NCBI RefSeq assembly: GCF_000350225.1
Contig: NW_005179062.1
Span: forward strand, 114,860 to 178,859
DNA from: Chondrus crispus
Taxonomy: Eukaryota > Rhodophyta > Florideophyceae > Gigartinales > Gigartinaceae
Length of the DNA: 64,000 nucleotides
Direction of reading: 5' to 3'
Positions 1-11,137 of the stretch are shown piece after piece. The notes under the pieces are model-generated. The model worked only from the letters and a program-made list of their open reading frames with translations, had not been told where the DNA came from and searched no databases. Every line of letters begins with the position of its first letter. Position 1 is the stretch's first letter. The translations under genes and the position numbers were made by a program.

Positions 1-1
1 G

Positions 2-1204
2 GGCTACCCGTCCGCCCGCTACTACGGCGGAAACCTCAACATCGACAAGCTCGAGCGCCTCTGCGTCGCCCGCGCCCTGGCCGCCTTCGCCCTCGACCCG
101 GCCGAATGGGGCGTCAACGTCCAGCCCTACTCGGGCTCGCCGGCCAACTTCGCCGCCTACACCGCCCTGCTCGCCCCGCACGACCGCCTCATGGGCCTGG
201 ACCTGCCCTCGGGCGGCCACCTCACACACGGCTTCTACACCAAAACCCGCCGCGTCTCCGCCACCAGCATCTACTTTGAGAGCCTGCCCTACGCCGTCGA
301 CCCGGCCACTGGCCTCATCGACTACCCCGCGCTTCGCCACCACGCCGCCCTCTTCCGCCCCAAGTGCCTCATCGCCGGCGGCTCCGCATACCCCAGGGAG
401 TGGGACTACAAGACCTTCCGGGACGTTGCCGACGAGAGCGGCGCATACCTCCTCGTCGATATGGCCCACATCTCCGGCCTGGTCGCCACGGGCGCCGCCG
501 ATAACCCGTTTGAGTACGCCGACGTTGTCACGTCCACTACCCACAAGAGCTTGCGCGGCCCGCGCTCCGGCCTGATCTTCTACCGTCGCAAGCCGCTGGC
601 CGCCGCGGGGCAGGGCGTCGATATGGAGGCCGCCATCAATGGCGCCGTCTTTCCGGCCCTTCAGGGCGGCCCGCACAACCACCAGATCGCCGCCCTCGCC
701 GTCCAGCTGCGCGAGGTCGCCACCGACGCGTTCAAGGAGTACGCGAGACAGGTCGTGCGCAACGCCTCCGCGCTCGCCGACGAGATGGTCAAGCTTGGGT
801 GCAAGCTCGCCACAGGTGGCACGGATAACCACCTCGTACTGTGGGACCTGCGCCCGCTAGGCTTTACAGGGTCCAAGGCGCAGCTGCTGTTTGACAAGTG
901 CAGTATTACGCTGAACAAGAACGCCGTGCATGGGGACCGGTCCGCGATGAACCCGGGTGGTGTCAGGCTTGGCACGCCGGCCCTGACAACGCGCGGGTTT
1001 GATGAGGAGGACTTTAGAAGGGTGGCGCGCTTTCTGAGGCGCGGCTTAGATATTGGCCTGGAGATTCAGAAGGTCACCGGGAAGAAGCTCGTCGACTTTG
1101 AGCCGGCGCTCGAAGGGAACCAGGAGCTGGAACAGCTGAGAGAGGAGGTCGAAGAGTTTGCGTCCAAGTTTAGTATGCCGGGCGTTGATCCCGAGGCCGC
1201 GTAG
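2..1204 (+). CDS. SHMT: Serine hydroxymethyltransferase, 5' end outside window
   Basis: This PLP enzyme interconverts serine plus tetrahydrofolate with glycine plus methylene-tetrahydrofolate, feeding one-carbon metabolism. The frame is open from base 2, so the N-terminus lies upstream of the window; about 400 residues to the stop at 1202-1204 are present against roughly 450-520 in the family. The visible start carries the conserved ARYYGGN stretch (family GYPGARYYGG, here [10 protein letters not shown]). Then come [11 protein letters not shown] and [12 protein letters not shown], whose lysine is the Schiff-base residue for PLP. The C-terminal FSMPG matches the usual family ending. No intron is visible in this part. 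The compartment (plastid, mitochondrion or cytosol) cannot be judged without the N-terminus. Family assignment is secure. Confidence 0.96.
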   Translation, partial: GYPSARYYGGNLNIDKLERLCVARALAAFALDPAEWGVNVQPYSGSPANFAAYTALLAPHDRLMGLDLPSGGHLTHGFYTKTRRVSATSIYFESLPYAVDPATGLIDYPALRHHAALFRPKCLIAGGSAYPREWDYKTFRDVADESGAYLLVDMAHISGLVATGAADNPFEYADVVTSTTHKSLRGPRSGLIFYRRKPLAAAGQGVDMEAAINGAVFPALQGGPHNHQIAALAVQLREVATDAFKEYARQVVRNASALADEMVKLGCKLATGGTDNHLVLWDLRPLGFTGSKAQLLFDKCSITLNKNAVHGDRSAMNPGGVRLGTPALTTRGFDEEDFRRVARFLRRGLDIGLEIQKVTGKKLVDFEPALEGNQELEQLREEVEEFASKFSMPGVDPEAA

Positions 1205-1879
1205 AGCGGGGGTGGTGTGCGGTTTTTAAAGTTGCCACTCGTTGCTCGCCCTGGCTCGAGTTGGATTCAGTTTTGGTGGTAAATGTGTGAATTTGCTCCG
1301 CGGCTATTGAGCTTAAGCTGTTTTTCGTCGTGGCTAGTACTGCACGGTAGGGGGTTTGTACCAACAAGCCAATGTTTGATTTGAGCGGGAGGTCGCGCAG
1401 GTGTGTAGGGACGAGTTCGTTGGTCTCTCTACAAACTTGGGTGGAGGCGAGACTCTTGTAGTAACGTAGACTTAGTACGAGGCCACGCTCAAAACATGCA
1501 ACCTGAGGGTTGGAATCGCCTCGAGCCCGCTGTCGAAATGAAACGATTTAGTTAGAGACGCCTCGGTGTCCCAAGTACTAAGCCCATTTGGACTATTACT
1601 GTTGTGGCAAGGGAGTACGTCTACATGCTACAATGCAATCACTGTGAACACGCTGTCATTGGTTTTCAAAGCCAAAGAGTGGTTGCTGGGCACTAAGAAT
1701 TTTATTATTATGATTGATCACATGGCAGTGGAGATACTGTATCACGTAAGATAAGTTGCCTCGCACGACAGCACAAACAAAGTTATGGATGAGCACACCA
1801 ACAAGACGAGCACGACGGCCTGTGCGTCCGTCTGAAAGATGCCTTGCGCCAAGCCAATTCACTCAAGACACTGCCCGCA
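1205..1879. other. Intergenic region with no gene seen
   Basis: This 675-base stretch separates two plus-strand genes and is richer in A and T than its neighbours. Only short unconvincing open frames are present. I see no RNA gene or repeat. It should hold the SHMT 3' end and the promoter of the next gene. Confidence 0.5.
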
Positions 1880-3832
1880 ATGACGCACGCTCCGCGAACC
1901 ATTCTCAACCGCGAGCTTCGCGCCGCCGCCATCCTCAGCATCCCCACATGCATCTTCCTCATAATATTTCTGGCCCTCCTCCTGGAGTATGGCGGCCATC
2001 GCTACGCCCATCTCTCCGTCAATCCCTTCTGCAAAATCCCCCCTTCTCACACCCCCGCCGCGAGGCCCCCTGTCACTGTGCTGCTACACATCTCCGATCT
2101 GCACGTCAACGACATAGACGACGGCTCCGCCAAGCGCAACTTGCGCCGCTTCCAGAACGACATCCTCCCGCGCTGGGCGCCTTTAGCCAGCGCCGTGCTC
2201 GTCTCCGGCGATCTCGTCAACGCCGTCGCCTCGCGTCGTTATCCATTCGGTGGCCGCAGCGCGCAGCTCGCCACTGAATGGGGATGGCTGAAGGAGTACG
2301 CCGCCCAGGTGAACAAGTCCGTGCCTTGGCTGACCGTCCACGGGAATCACGACACGTTTGGTACCTCTGTGCAGCAAAACCCGTACGTGGATACATGCGC
2401 TGCCACGAACGAACCAGTCCAGATGACTAGGTTCAGGGGGAACCGCGAGGCTGCTGATGTGTTTGCGCTTGATTGCACGCTAGAGAAACCGCTTCACCGC
2501 CCGCTCAACTTTTTCGGTGATGGGCGACGCGCGGCCGCGGCCCTGAATGAAGCGCTCTCTGAGGTGAATTCGAATGGGGATGCGGGGATGGCTCTGGGGT
2601 TTGGGCACTTCCCAACGGCGGTAATGGCGGGAGGGAGAGGTGTGCATCACGCTGCGGCAAGGAGGGATCAGGAGGGAGGTCTGGCCCGGCCAAGGTTAGC
2701 TGCATTCTTGTCCGGGCATTTACATACGCTCAAAGGGTTCATGCCGGGGGGCTTGCAGGCGGTTAGTAGAGCGGGTGTGCTAGAGCTACAGCTACCAGAT
2801 ATGGTGCAGACGGGGGCTTATCGAGTAATCACATTGGATGCCGGATCGTTAGCGTTTAAGGACTTTACAATTGATGGGAAAGCTGAAGGGGTGGATGAGG
2901 TGATCGTGACGAATGTGCCTCGTGCGGGACTCTGTAGTGCCGGCGCAGGGTGGGGTGCGTTGATGTCTTCACATGTGCGGCTTGTCGGGCCTCAACGCGT
3001 GATGGAGGGGTCCAAGCTGGAGGCTCGTGTTGATGGAGTGCCACTGGGTGTTGTGAAGAGGTTGTCGTCCAACTGCGAGAAGCGAACAGGGGAGCAGTCT
3101 GAGAAGAGTGCTCCTGAGGTTTGCGTGATTGCGTATGGGGTACCGTGGAATGCGTCCCTGTATGACGATGGACAACCGCATCTGCTCACCATTCATTCAG
3201 CTTCGCAGCGGCATGCTTCGCACCCGTTTTCGTTTAACGGGGTGCCTGAGACTGGGATGAAGGCGAGAGTGATACGATTATTGTCTGCTTTGTTTTCGCT
3301 TTCTGACTTCGAAGCAATGTCGCCCAAGTTATGTTCTCTAGGCTTTCTCTTTACTTTTGCGTTTTGCATTCCTGGTTTGCTGCGAAAAAGAGCAGCGACG
3401 TTTGTTCTGTTTACCATGGCAGCGCTTCTGAGGTTCGGGCCTGCCTTTATAGTGACCTATCAGCTCAGAGAGGCTGATGCCGGTCTGGGGATGGCAGGAC
3501 TGAAATCAGTGTGGTTGCCGTCTTCCTTTCATCCATCGGGCGTGGATTTACCGTATACGTTATCTGTAACCGTGTTGTTTGGGAGCTTGGTTCCTGTATC
3601 GTTTTTGGATGCTGTGATGTCATCACGGCAGGCTACAATCTTGCAGCGGTCAACCGTTGCGCGAGTTTGGGTCCCCTTTTACTTATTGAAAAGTCTTTCG
3701 TGGTGTTTAGAGGTTGTTGGAGCACATGGCATTCTGGCTGTGCTCATCAGTCCGTCATGTGTACCGCTCTTCATTGCCTGTTCAGTGAGTGTGATGATGT
3801 CATTCAACGCTCTAGCAAAAAAGGAAGACTGA
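1880..3832 (+). CDS. TMEM62-like membrane metallophosphoesterase
   Basis: This is a calcineurin-like metallophosphoesterase fused to membrane segments, the layout of transmembrane protein 62. From the first ATG it is 650 residues; the frame is open further upstream but only through a TTG. Metal-binding motifs appear in order: ISDLHVND near residue 72, SGDLV, VHGNHD, GFGHFP and LSGHLH. A hydrophobic helix at about residues 17-38 precedes the catalytic domain. At least four hydrophobic segments fill the last 200 residues, so the phosphoesterase domain is probably lumenal or extracellular and tethered at both ends. The natural substrate of this family is not established. The gene converges on the helicase gene with 63 bases between the stops. 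There are no introns. The family call is firm; the exact start is less so. Confidence 0.88.
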   Translation: MTHAPRTILNRELRAAAILSIPTCIFLIIFLALLLEYGGHRYAHLSVNPFCKIPPSHTPAARPPVTVLLHISDLHVNDIDDGSAKRNLRRFQNDILPRWAPLASAVLVSGDLVNAVASRRYPFGGRSAQLATEWGWLKEYAAQVNKSVPWLTVHGNHDTFGTSVQQNPYVDTCAATNEPVQMTRFRGNREAADVFALDCTLEKPLHRPLNFFGDGRRAAAALNEALSEVNSNGDAGMALGFGHFPTAVMAGGRGVHHAAARRDQEGGLARPRLAAFLSGHLHTLKGFMPGGLQAVSRAGVLELQLPDMVQTGAYRVITLDAGSLAFKDFTIDGKAEGVDEVIVTNVPRAGLCSAGAGWGALMSSHVRLVGPQRVMEGSKLEARVDGVPLGVVKRLSSNCEKRTGEQSEKSAPEVCVIAYGVPWNASLYDDGQPHLLTIHSASQRHASHPFSFNGVPETGMKARVIRLLSALFSLSDFEAMSPKLCSLGFLFTFAFCIPGLLRKRAATFVLFTMAALLRFGPAFIVTYQLREADAGLGMAGLKSVWLPSSFHPSGVDLPYTLSVTVLFGSLVPVSFLDAVMSSRQATILQRSTVARVWVPFYLLKSLSWCLEVVGAHGILAVLISPSCVPLFIACSVSVMMSFNALAKKED

Positions 3833-3895
3833 TCTCAGTAAGAACCAAGGCGTTCGTGGCAAGCAGAGTGCCGGCGAAACAGCTGCAGCGACAAT

Positions 3896-6800
3896 TTAGG
3901 CCTCGGCGAATAAAAGCTTGAGCTCGGTCAACCTAGCCTGCTTCTTGTCTTCCTCGGTAGCTGCTCCGAGGGCTCCATCTGCGATATCCTGCTTCCTTTT
4001 TTGTACTTTTAGGAGTTGTTCCTCCACCGACCCATTCACGATATACCTCTTGATGACCACATCTCTGGTTTGCCCGTGCCTATGCACACGATCCTGTGCT
4101 TGCGCATCGACTTGAGGGTTCCAGTGAATATCTAAGAGGATGGCACATGATGCAGCACAAAGGTTTAGACCAACGCCGCCCGCCCGAAGGGATACAAGCA
4201 AGACATTTGAAGTGGACAATGATAACTCTTTCTCGTTCTCAAAACGCTCCAAAATTGTTGCTCTCTGAGCTTGAGGAACAGATCCATCGATACGGAGAGA
4301 CTTAATTTTCGCTCTGTCGAGAGCCATCCCGACGAGATCTAGCATGCTCGTAAACTGAGAGAAAACGACTGTCTTTCCGACTCCCTCAGCACCATTCTGT
4401 TTTCGGCGAGTTTGTATTTCGGCAAGGTCCTTCAGTAACGCGTCTATTTTAGCGCTGGATCTCCATCTCGTTTTGAGATCCACTGAAAATCTAGTAGCCC
4501 TTGGCAGCGTGGCAATGCTCTCGAAGGTAATGTCAGCTCTGCAGACAGGGCACCTCTTGGTCCGCTGCACGCATTCTAACAAGCAACTTCTACAAGCCGG
4601 ATGGCCGCATTCTCTCGGTGCAACAGCATCATCAATCACATCCAAGCAAAGTGGACACTCCTTAGACTTCTGCAGTGTGCCAGACTCAGCGTCGTTAAAT
4701 ATCTTCTCAACAAATTGGGATGAGGACCCCGCTTGCAAAAATTGTTTGAAAAGTTTGTCCCTGTCCTTCATGACGACTGAATCCTTACTGGGCGCTGCAG
4801 CGAATACCAGGTACGGATGATCGCAAGCTTGGCGCAACCTGAGCAGCAATTCAAGAATAGATGCGTAGTTCTTCATGACTTTGCCTTCTCTGACAAATGT
4901 ATCAAACTGGGTCTTGGTGCGGTCATGCAAGGCTGCATAGAAGTCGCGCTCTTCTGGAGAGGGTATCAAGCTAACGATTTCAACATGCTTCTTTGGTAAA
5001 CAAATTATTGCACGGCCTTGGCTATCTTTTGTTGACTTTCTGCGACGCAACGTCATCGAAGAAATAATATCTCGCAATAACGACATTGACACTTTTTGGG
5101 CCGCAACGTCCTTCGATTCTATGCCTGATACGATGCCACGATTCCAAAAGGCCCAAGACGACCATGGCTTCACCCGCAGAAAATGCAATAAGCTAAACAC
5201 GTCATTGACATGGTTATGAATTACGGTACCCGTTACGCACCATCGCTTCTCTGCTTTGAGAGAGAATGCAGCTCGAGCCCACTTCGTTACTCGACTCTTG
5301 ATTGTGTGTGCTTCGTCAAGAATTACGCGGCGCCATTGCAACTGAAAGACTGGCCCTCCCGAGCTTTTTCTCTTGGATTTGTCTGTCTCAGAGTTCAGGG
5401 GGTTATCAGAATATTCCGCGGCAAGGATCCCATAAGTAGTCACGACAACATCCGCACATTGAAGTGATATTGATAGCGCATTACCTCTCGAGTTACCATA
5501 GTACGTGACGGCTCGGAGAAAGTTGAGGGCTACATGATGGTGCAATTCGTTCATCCATTGGGTGACTAAGGAGGTAGGACAAACAATAAGGGTTCCGCCC
5601 TGTCCACTTTTGCCGATATGAGCAGCCGTCATGAGTTTTTCGACTGCTGATCGCGCCCCTTGTGCTGCTCTCAAAGTGCCGCTTGGATTAGAGCGCCTCT
5701 TCTTCCGTGCCGGTTCGGACCAGTCTTCATCGTCGGTCTCCTCGGCTCTGTGTGAGATTTTTCCCGATGCCCTGCCGTCCTCACAGGGCCGTCCCTTCCG
5801 AGGGTCTTCAAACCAATCATCATCATCGCTCTCCTCAGAGCTCTGACTATCTTGTCTCAATGCAGATGTGTTCACAGGCAGGTCTTCTATTTCTTGATCT
5901 TTGCCCTCTACGTGTCCACTGATTCCTCCCTCATTGTCGAAAGGCTCGTCATTGTAGCGCCGTGCCTTCCCGAGAGCGTTTCGAGCACTTCGACGCAGTG
6001 GCGGCTTTTTCATTCTGACATGACCCTTGGGACCACTATTGCTTGATGCTCTCACGTTTTGTGTAGTGATGTGCCTTGTCGTGGACATCTGATCAACCTC
6101 ATCGCGCTCAACACCAGCTTCTGTTTCTTCAGCCCCAAAGTCGGGGTCTTCATCGCTGTCATTTTCTGAGGTATTCGGAGAGGATGGCTTTCTCTTTGAA
6201 ACTTTCTCTTCTTCAAGTGACTCAATCTTTCCTTGTTTTGGTAGACCATCTTGCTGGTGTGCCAGGTCATGAACAATACAAGCAATACATTGAATAGTCT
6301 TACCGAGTCCCATTTCATCAGCCAGGATACCTCCGTAGGGACCACCAGCATTTTCCAGAGGCGCATCCAAAGACAGACCGCCAGTCGTGGGATTCATAAA
6401 AAACACATCGCCGTCTGGGAACAATCTTTTTTTCCATAACGGATTCATCATGACGTCTGAGTTCACTCCTTCGGTACTCGCAAGCGTCCCGAACTTTTCC
6501 CTGGCAATCATCCATCCCACCCCTGCCCGTTGATACTCACGCAGAGTACACAATAACTGGCTTGGAGGCTGAAATGAATTCGCAGCATTTTCATCAATCT
6601 CATCCACAGTGCGGTAATACGCTTCAGCGTGCTCTTCCGGAATAGTACCTGCATCTTCCGTTTCTGTATTCGCCCTTGTCATTGGAAATTCCGTTGCTTG
6701 GATTTCAGGTGGTTCGCAAAGGTTCAACTTCGAGATAAGGTTGATGACATTGATCCGCCGCGCATCAACACCCTTCTCACTAGCGGAATTTGCACGTTCA

Positions 6801-7984
6801 CTCATAGTAGAGTCCAGACCTGACACACCACACTCAGCCGCTTCCTGATCAGCTTTCCCGTCAAAGGCATCCCTAGTTACATAGACAGAAAGATCCATGA
6901 CCACTTCAGCATGTATTCGAGCCTTTTTGGGAGCCAGTATGATTTTGCCTTCGGCATACACAAAACCAGATTGTAGTGCAGGCCCCAGGTTTGCTGAGAC
7001 GTCACCACAAAGCCTTCCCATTTCTCGCCCCTTCTTTATAAAACGGACGATTCGGCTTGCTGTGGACACCGCACTGACTCGCTTTCCTCTGGAGTTCGAA
7101 AGGCTTGCTGCCGGTTTGGAACCTTCCAGACTAACCATGTCCCCAGCACACAAAACGTTTTTGCCAGAAGTCAGCATAAAGCCTCTACATACTCGCGAAT
7201 CGATCTTCTTCGGCCATTCCGTGTTAGAAGGTCCTGAACCCTTCGCATGGCTCACGGAAGCAATTCCATTCTCTAATAAATTAAGAGGTGCTTCTCCGTG
7301 TCGTTCTCGCTTTCGCGCACGGGGTTGCGGTTTGATTTCTGGAGCCACACGGATCACGTCCTCTCCTTCTGTTAATTCACATTTCGCACTAGTCTCAGTG
7401 GGGTTGCTTGCTGCTGGCATTTGAGCCACGAAAGTGACGTCTTCCTGTTTTCCAGCTGCGCCTGGTTTCGCCGGGTAACTTATTTGAGAAGAAGGCAGGT
7501 TCTCGCGCTTTTTCGGTTGATTATTGCTCTTCGACGATGCAGAGGCTTCACTTGACTTCAAGTTTTCCTGCCTCCTCTTCGTATGCATATCCCTCCATTG
7601 GCGCTTGATGAATTCATAAATAGCAACCTTTTCAGATCCGACACTGGCAACAGCGATGGAGTAGTGCTCTTTGTAGAATTGCTCCCATTCCTCTCGACTG
7701 ACATGACGATGATTCGTCGCGCTCTTCGGTTTGCCAGGCGCTTCCCTCTTCTTGTCAACAACAGATCCAACATTCGTTCTTTGTGATTGGGACTGTGCCG
7801 CCGGTACTTGTAGGGGGGCATCCCGTGCGCCAAGCATGCCACCGTCCAACAGGACGTTTGCGGCTGTGTCGAGGTTGCCGCCGGCACGCACAAGAGCAGC
7901 TCTGAGGCGGACTTCGGGAACAGATGTTCCCGCGAACAGTCGCAGAGACGCAACCTTTTCCGCGCTAGCCATGTCGGACTGCAT
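3896..7984 (-). CDS. RAD5/HLTF-type SNF2 helicase with HIRAN and RING domains
   Basis: A 1362-residue single-exon gene for a DNA-damage-tolerance helicase and ubiquitin ligase. RAD5 and HLTF extend ubiquitin chains on PCNA and remodel stalled forks in the nucleus. In order: a UBA-like segment at about residues 5-47, a HIRAN domain at about 261-375 that in this family binds 3' DNA ends, Walker A (DEMGLGKT, about 553-560), an acidic low-complexity insert at about 590-770, DEAH near 885, a C3HC4 RING at about 1108-1146 (CPLC, CGH, CPVC) and the C-terminal helicase lobe with HRHGQ near 1300. RING placed inside the helicase region is diagnostic of this class. A second in-frame ATG four codons later is possible. 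It is divergent from COG6 with 312 bases between starts. Calling it RAD5 or HLTF itself would need a phylogeny. Confidence 0.95.
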   Translation of the reverse strand: MQSDMASAEKVASLRLFAGTSVPEVRLRAALVRAGGNLDTAANVLLDGGMLGARDAPLQVPAAQSQSQRTNVGSVVDKKREAPGKPKSATNHRHVSREEWEQFYKEHYSIAVASVGSEKVAIYEFIKRQWRDMHTKRRQENLKSSEASASSKSNNQPKKRENLPSSQISYPAKPGAAGKQEDVTFVAQMPAASNPTETSAKCELTEGEDVIRVAPEIKPQPRARKRERHGEAPLNLLENGIASVSHAKGSGPSNTEWPKKIDSRVCRGFMLTSGKNVLCAGDMVSLEGSKPAASLSNSRGKRVSAVSTASRIVRFIKKGREMGRLCGDVSANLGPALQSGFVYAEGKIILAPKKARIHAEVVMDLSVYVTRDAFDGKADQEAAECGVSGLDSTMSERANSASEKGVDARRINVINLISKLNLCEPPEIQATEFPMTRANTETEDAGTIPEEHAEAYYRTVDEIDENAANSFQPPSQLLCTLREYQRAGVGWMIAREKFGTLASTEGVNSDVMMNPLWKKRLFPDGDVFFMNPTTGGLSLDAPLENAGGPYGGILADEMGLGKTIQCIACIVHDLAHQQDGLPKQGKIESLEEEKVSKRKPSSPNTSENDSDEDPDFGAEETEAGVERDEVDQMSTTRHITTQNVRASSNSGPKGHVRMKKPPLRRSARNALGKARRYNDEPFDNEGGISGHVEGKDQEIEDLPVNTSALRQDSQSSEESDDDDWFEDPRKGRPCEDGRASGKISHRAEETDDEDWSEPARKKRRSNPSGTLRAAQGARSAVEKLMTAAHIGKSGQGGTLIVCPTSLVTQWMNELHHHVALNFLRAVTYYGNSRGNALSISLQCADVVVTTYGILAAEYSDNPLNSETDKSKRKSSGGPVFQLQWRRVILDEAHTIKSRVTKWARAAFSLKAEKRWCVTGTVIHNHVNDVFSLLHFLRVKPWSSWAFWNRGIVSGIESKDVAAQKVSMSLLRDIISSMTLRRRKSTKDSQGRAIICLPKKHVEIVSLIPSPEERDFYAALHDRTKTQFDTFVREGKVMKNYASILELLLRLRQACDHPYLVFAAAPSKDSVVMKDRDKLFKQFLQAGSSSQFVEKIFNDAESGTLQKSKECPLCLDVIDDAVAPRECGHPACRSCLLECVQRTKRCPVCRADITFESIATLPRATRFSVDLKTRWRSSAKIDALLKDLAEIQTRRKQNGAEGVGKTVVFSQFTSMLDLVGMALDRAKIKSLRIDGSVPQAQRATILERFENEKELSLSTSNVLLVSLRAGGVGLNLCAASCAILLDIHWNPQVDAQAQDRVHRHGQTRDVVIKRYIVNGSVEEQLLKVQKRKQDIADGALGAATEEDKKQARLTELKLLFAEA

Positions 7985-8296
7985 CTCACGGACGGTTGGA
8001 CACCGCCGGAAGTGGCGTGCTGAGAGTTTAGGGAGCGGGAAGGGAAATGGAGGAATAAACGGGTTGAGCGAGTCGGTCTACTGTAGGATGCACGTCGTTG
8101 CCTCCGATATTTTGGCGGGAATGATTTGAACCGGCGCCTGGTTGGTGCATTTAACATCCAGCCACTACTACACCAGCAGGGCCTGTCATGCGCATCTTCT
8201 CTTCAGTGCCATCGGTAGCCCTCACTAAATGTCAGGGATCCCCGAGACTTGCTCAGCGTCCGCGGGCACCTTGTTCGCCATCCCTCGCCACGCACC
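7985..8296. promoter_or_regulatory. Shared 312-base divergent promoter region
   Basis: This interval lies between the start codons of the helicase gene (minus) and COG6 (plus), so it must hold both promoters or parts of their 5' untranslated regions. I see no canonical TATA box. The promoter role is inferred from gene arrangement only. Confidence 0.5.
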
Positions 8297-10384
8297 ATGA
8301 CCTCGGCCGCAGACAACGCAGCGTCCACGCCAGATCAGGAGCGCCCTTCCGCACAGCCATCAGACCCATCGTCGGTGCCGTCATGGGCCGTGTCCAAGAT
8401 GCGTGCCTTGCTCGATGCCCCCGTGCCCGCAGAGTCGCCCTCTTTACTCTCTGCACTTTGTGACATTGGCTCATTTTATACATCCAACACCCCTACTGCT
8501 CGTCGAGACCTTGGTGCGAAGCTCACCGCACGCTCGGTCGCCAGCAGCGTGGCCGTCCTGGCCGCCTTTGAAGATGCCCAGGGAGAGCTACGCAAAGTAC
8601 AGCGTCACATAGCAGAAATGCAAAGCGATGTGGACAAGCTTACTGCGCGCCTATCTGGAGCACGCTCGGGAGCCTCGAAAGTAGTCGCCCAAACGTCACA
8701 GTTGCGAGCAAAACTCTCCGATTCGGAACATCGCGCGGCGGTTAGCGGTGCTTTTCTACAACGATTTGTGCTCAGTCCGGATCAGATGACCGCTCTGGAG
8801 TCTGACACTGTGGACGCCTCGTTTCTCGGAGCTTTGCACAAGTTGGAGAAGATTCACGACAACTCTAGAGTCTTGCTCCGCATGAAAAATCAACGCGCGG
8901 GGCTCGAAGCTCTCGAATTTGCGGCGACAAAACGAGAGGAGGCTTACGAGAAAGTATTCCGATTCGTTCAGGCCCAATGCGGGACATTGGATGTGGATGC
9001 AGAAGAGCAGGAAGAGGAGGCTGCCCTCCTCAGACAGGCTATTCGTGCTCTTCGGGCGCGACCCATGTTACTACGTTTCTGTGCTGAAGAGGTTGGCTCG
9101 GCACGACGCGCATCTCTAGTTTCCAGATTTGTTTCGGCCCTCACGAAGGGGGGACCTGGAGGTATGCCAAGGCCGATTGAACTCCATGCACATGACCCCA
9201 TGCGATACACAAATGACATGCTCGCTTGGATTCATCAGGCTCTTGCCTCGGAGAAGGAGCTCACGAATCGCCTGTTCACTGCTGACGCTAATGAGTCTGA
9301 CGAAAGGACGAAAAGCCACAATGAGGAGCTCGCCCTGAAGGTTTTGAATACTGTTTTCGATGCCCTGTGTCGACCATTTCGTATTCGCTTTGAGCAAGCC
9401 CTTGAACAAACTCTACCTGTAGTCGTCCTGTACCGCCTGGCAAGTCTCCTTGAGTTCTACGCTAGCACAATGTCTCAACTACTGGGTCGTGACGCTGCAC
9501 TACCGGAAATGCTTATGGAGTGCAATTCTATTGCCATGTACGGCTTTTTCTCTGCTTGGAAGTCGAAAATGGAGTCCTTCCGCGTAGCTGGAATTGGACC
9601 ATCTGAAGATCTCATGCCGCCAGTAGCGGTGAACCAATCTATGACGCGCTTGGACGAGATCATGGCTACTCTAGACGCCAGCTTGACACCTGAAGATGCC
9701 AGGCAAGGGCAAATTTCTGCTGTCTTAGAGGTAATTCTGAATCCTTTACAGGCGCTGTGCGAAAGCATGTCGACGAAACGCCTTGCTGCGCTGGAGCAAC
9801 ATGTCTTTATGGCAAATTGTATTGACTCCATGAGAATGCCACTCATGGCTTACTCATTTGCTACGTCTAGAGTGGAACAACTGACAAAGACAGCAGACGT
9901 GCACATCGATCACTACATTCGGTTAAGTTCAGTAATAGTGTTGAGGCGGTGTGGCCTGGCAGACCGGGCACGAATCCTATCGGAAGCAAAACAAGCCGCT
10001 GCTGATACAACAAGGTCAGAAAAGGACGAGGGTTCGAGCGCATCAAAAGGAGGTTTCATCCCTCTTTCGAAAGTTGCAGGTATGGATGCGGAGGCACTGT
10101 CGATATCTGTGAAGAATTTTTATGCAATGTTGTTCGGTGGAAGCACGATTGGGTCATCTGAGGCGTTGCAACCACCGCACGTCTCAAATATCACAAACGT
10201 CAGAGCTAGAAACCGGGCTAGGGCTGCAGTGGCAGAAATTCTTGCGAGGACACACACAGAAATTTATAATGCAGTTCAAGATCCGGCAAACCAATACGGT
10301 CCAGATGCCGTCTCCGCCGTAGGCCTTCGTGATCCGCAAAAGGTTGAGCTAATCTTGTCGAACGGGCACATCGGTAGTCGGTAG
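8297..10384 (+). CDS. COG6: Conserved oligomeric Golgi complex subunit 6
   Basis: COG6 is part of lobe B of the COG tethering complex, which acts in retrograde transport within the Golgi. The frame gives 695 residues from an ATG in a good context (CACCATGA); the frame is open upstream but offers only a TTG. Family length is about 620-700. The N-terminal third is rich in heptad-like Leu/Ala/Lys runs, consistent with the coiled coil that assembles COG subunits. The segment IELHAHDPMRYTNDMLAWIH near residue 297 matches the signature around the COG6 core domain. There are no introns in more than 2 kb. The subunit call rests on that signature and overall length. Confidence 0.92.
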   Translation: MTSAADNAASTPDQERPSAQPSDPSSVPSWAVSKMRALLDAPVPAESPSLLSALCDIGSFYTSNTPTARRDLGAKLTARSVASSVAVLAAFEDAQGELRKVQRHIAEMQSDVDKLTARLSGARSGASKVVAQTSQLRAKLSDSEHRAAVSGAFLQRFVLSPDQMTALESDTVDASFLGALHKLEKIHDNSRVLLRMKNQRAGLEALEFAATKREEAYEKVFRFVQAQCGTLDVDAEEQEEEAALLRQAIRALRARPMLLRFCAEEVGSARRASLVSRFVSALTKGGPGGMPRPIELHAHDPMRYTNDMLAWIHQALASEKELTNRLFTADANESDERTKSHNEELALKVLNTVFDALCRPFRIRFEQALEQTLPVVVLYRLASLLEFYASTMSQLLGRDAALPEMLMECNSIAMYGFFSAWKSKMESFRVAGIGPSEDLMPPVAVNQSMTRLDEIMATLDASLTPEDARQGQISAVLEVILNPLQALCESMSTKRLAALEQHVFMANCIDSMRMPLMAYSFATSRVEQLTKTADVHIDHYIRLSSVIVLRRCGLADRARILSEAKQAAADTTRSEKDEGSSASKGGFIPLSKVAGMDAEALSISVKNFYAMLFGGSTIGSSEALQPPHVSNITNVRARNRARAAVAEILARTHTEIYNAVQDPANQYGPDAVSAVGLRDPQKVELILSNGHIGSR

Positions 10385-11137
10385 AACCAAGCTTGTCGAT
10401 GGAACGCATCGCTTGTCGGTAGAACAAGCCCATCTACACTGTGTGAAAATGTATGTATCATCACACGATTGGTTTCTTCACAGAAGCATCACAACTCGAG
10501 AACAACCGAACTCTGCGCCATTAAGTTTGCGTCTAAACGGAGTACGGGTTGTCGCAGTTGTCAACATCTATGTCGATTTGACTAAACTCGTTTTGCGGGT
10601 AATGCTCACTACGAATTTTGTTGAAGTGGTGGACCTCTGCATGAAATTATCGTCAGGAGTGAGGTACAGCCGATACCAATCAGATGCCAGATGCATCCCT
10701 TCTTTGCATTCTCAATCTCGCGATTGATCTCTTCCCTCTTCTCGGACCCTTCGTTTCGTACAGCTACAATTCGCTCAATACGATCTAGCTTCACCACTCT
10801 CCCTCCTTCAGCACACCAATCCATCATCACTAAACCAATGACTTCCCACTTCAACGACCCACGCCTTGCGTCTCTCACACCTCCAATGCCCCGCCATCTC
10901 CACCATTGCTATCCAACAAAGAATTCCTCTCTATGCACACCATCGGCATCGTCGCTCCCTCCTCGGTCTGAGAACATGCGAGTGTTTCCCACGCCAAAAA
11001 AAAAAAAATGCCTTGCGAAAATGGAGTAAGGATAGAAAGAGCGACGCAATTCGTTCTAGTCCCTTTCCAACAGTTCTTTTTGTGCCTGAAGAGCAACGTA
11101 ACGAATGTCATCGCTTTGCTAATCCACGAGCATGACT
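10385..11137. other. Intergenic region with no convincing gene
   Basis: This 753-base stretch lies between COG6 and a small minus-strand gene. It has several short overlapping frames on both strands without recognisable content, and an A12 run near 10997-11008. No repeat or RNA gene was identified. Confidence 0.4.

Noticed and set aside
661-975. Minus-strand frame opposite SHMT
   Set aside because: It is a shadow of the GC-rich SHMT coding sequence.
1844-1879. Longer N-terminus for the TMEM62-like gene
   Set aside because: It would begin at TTG; the first ATG at 1880 is preferred in a nuclear eukaryotic gene. The same reasoning moved the COG6, DUF455, fibrillin and AIFM2-like starts.
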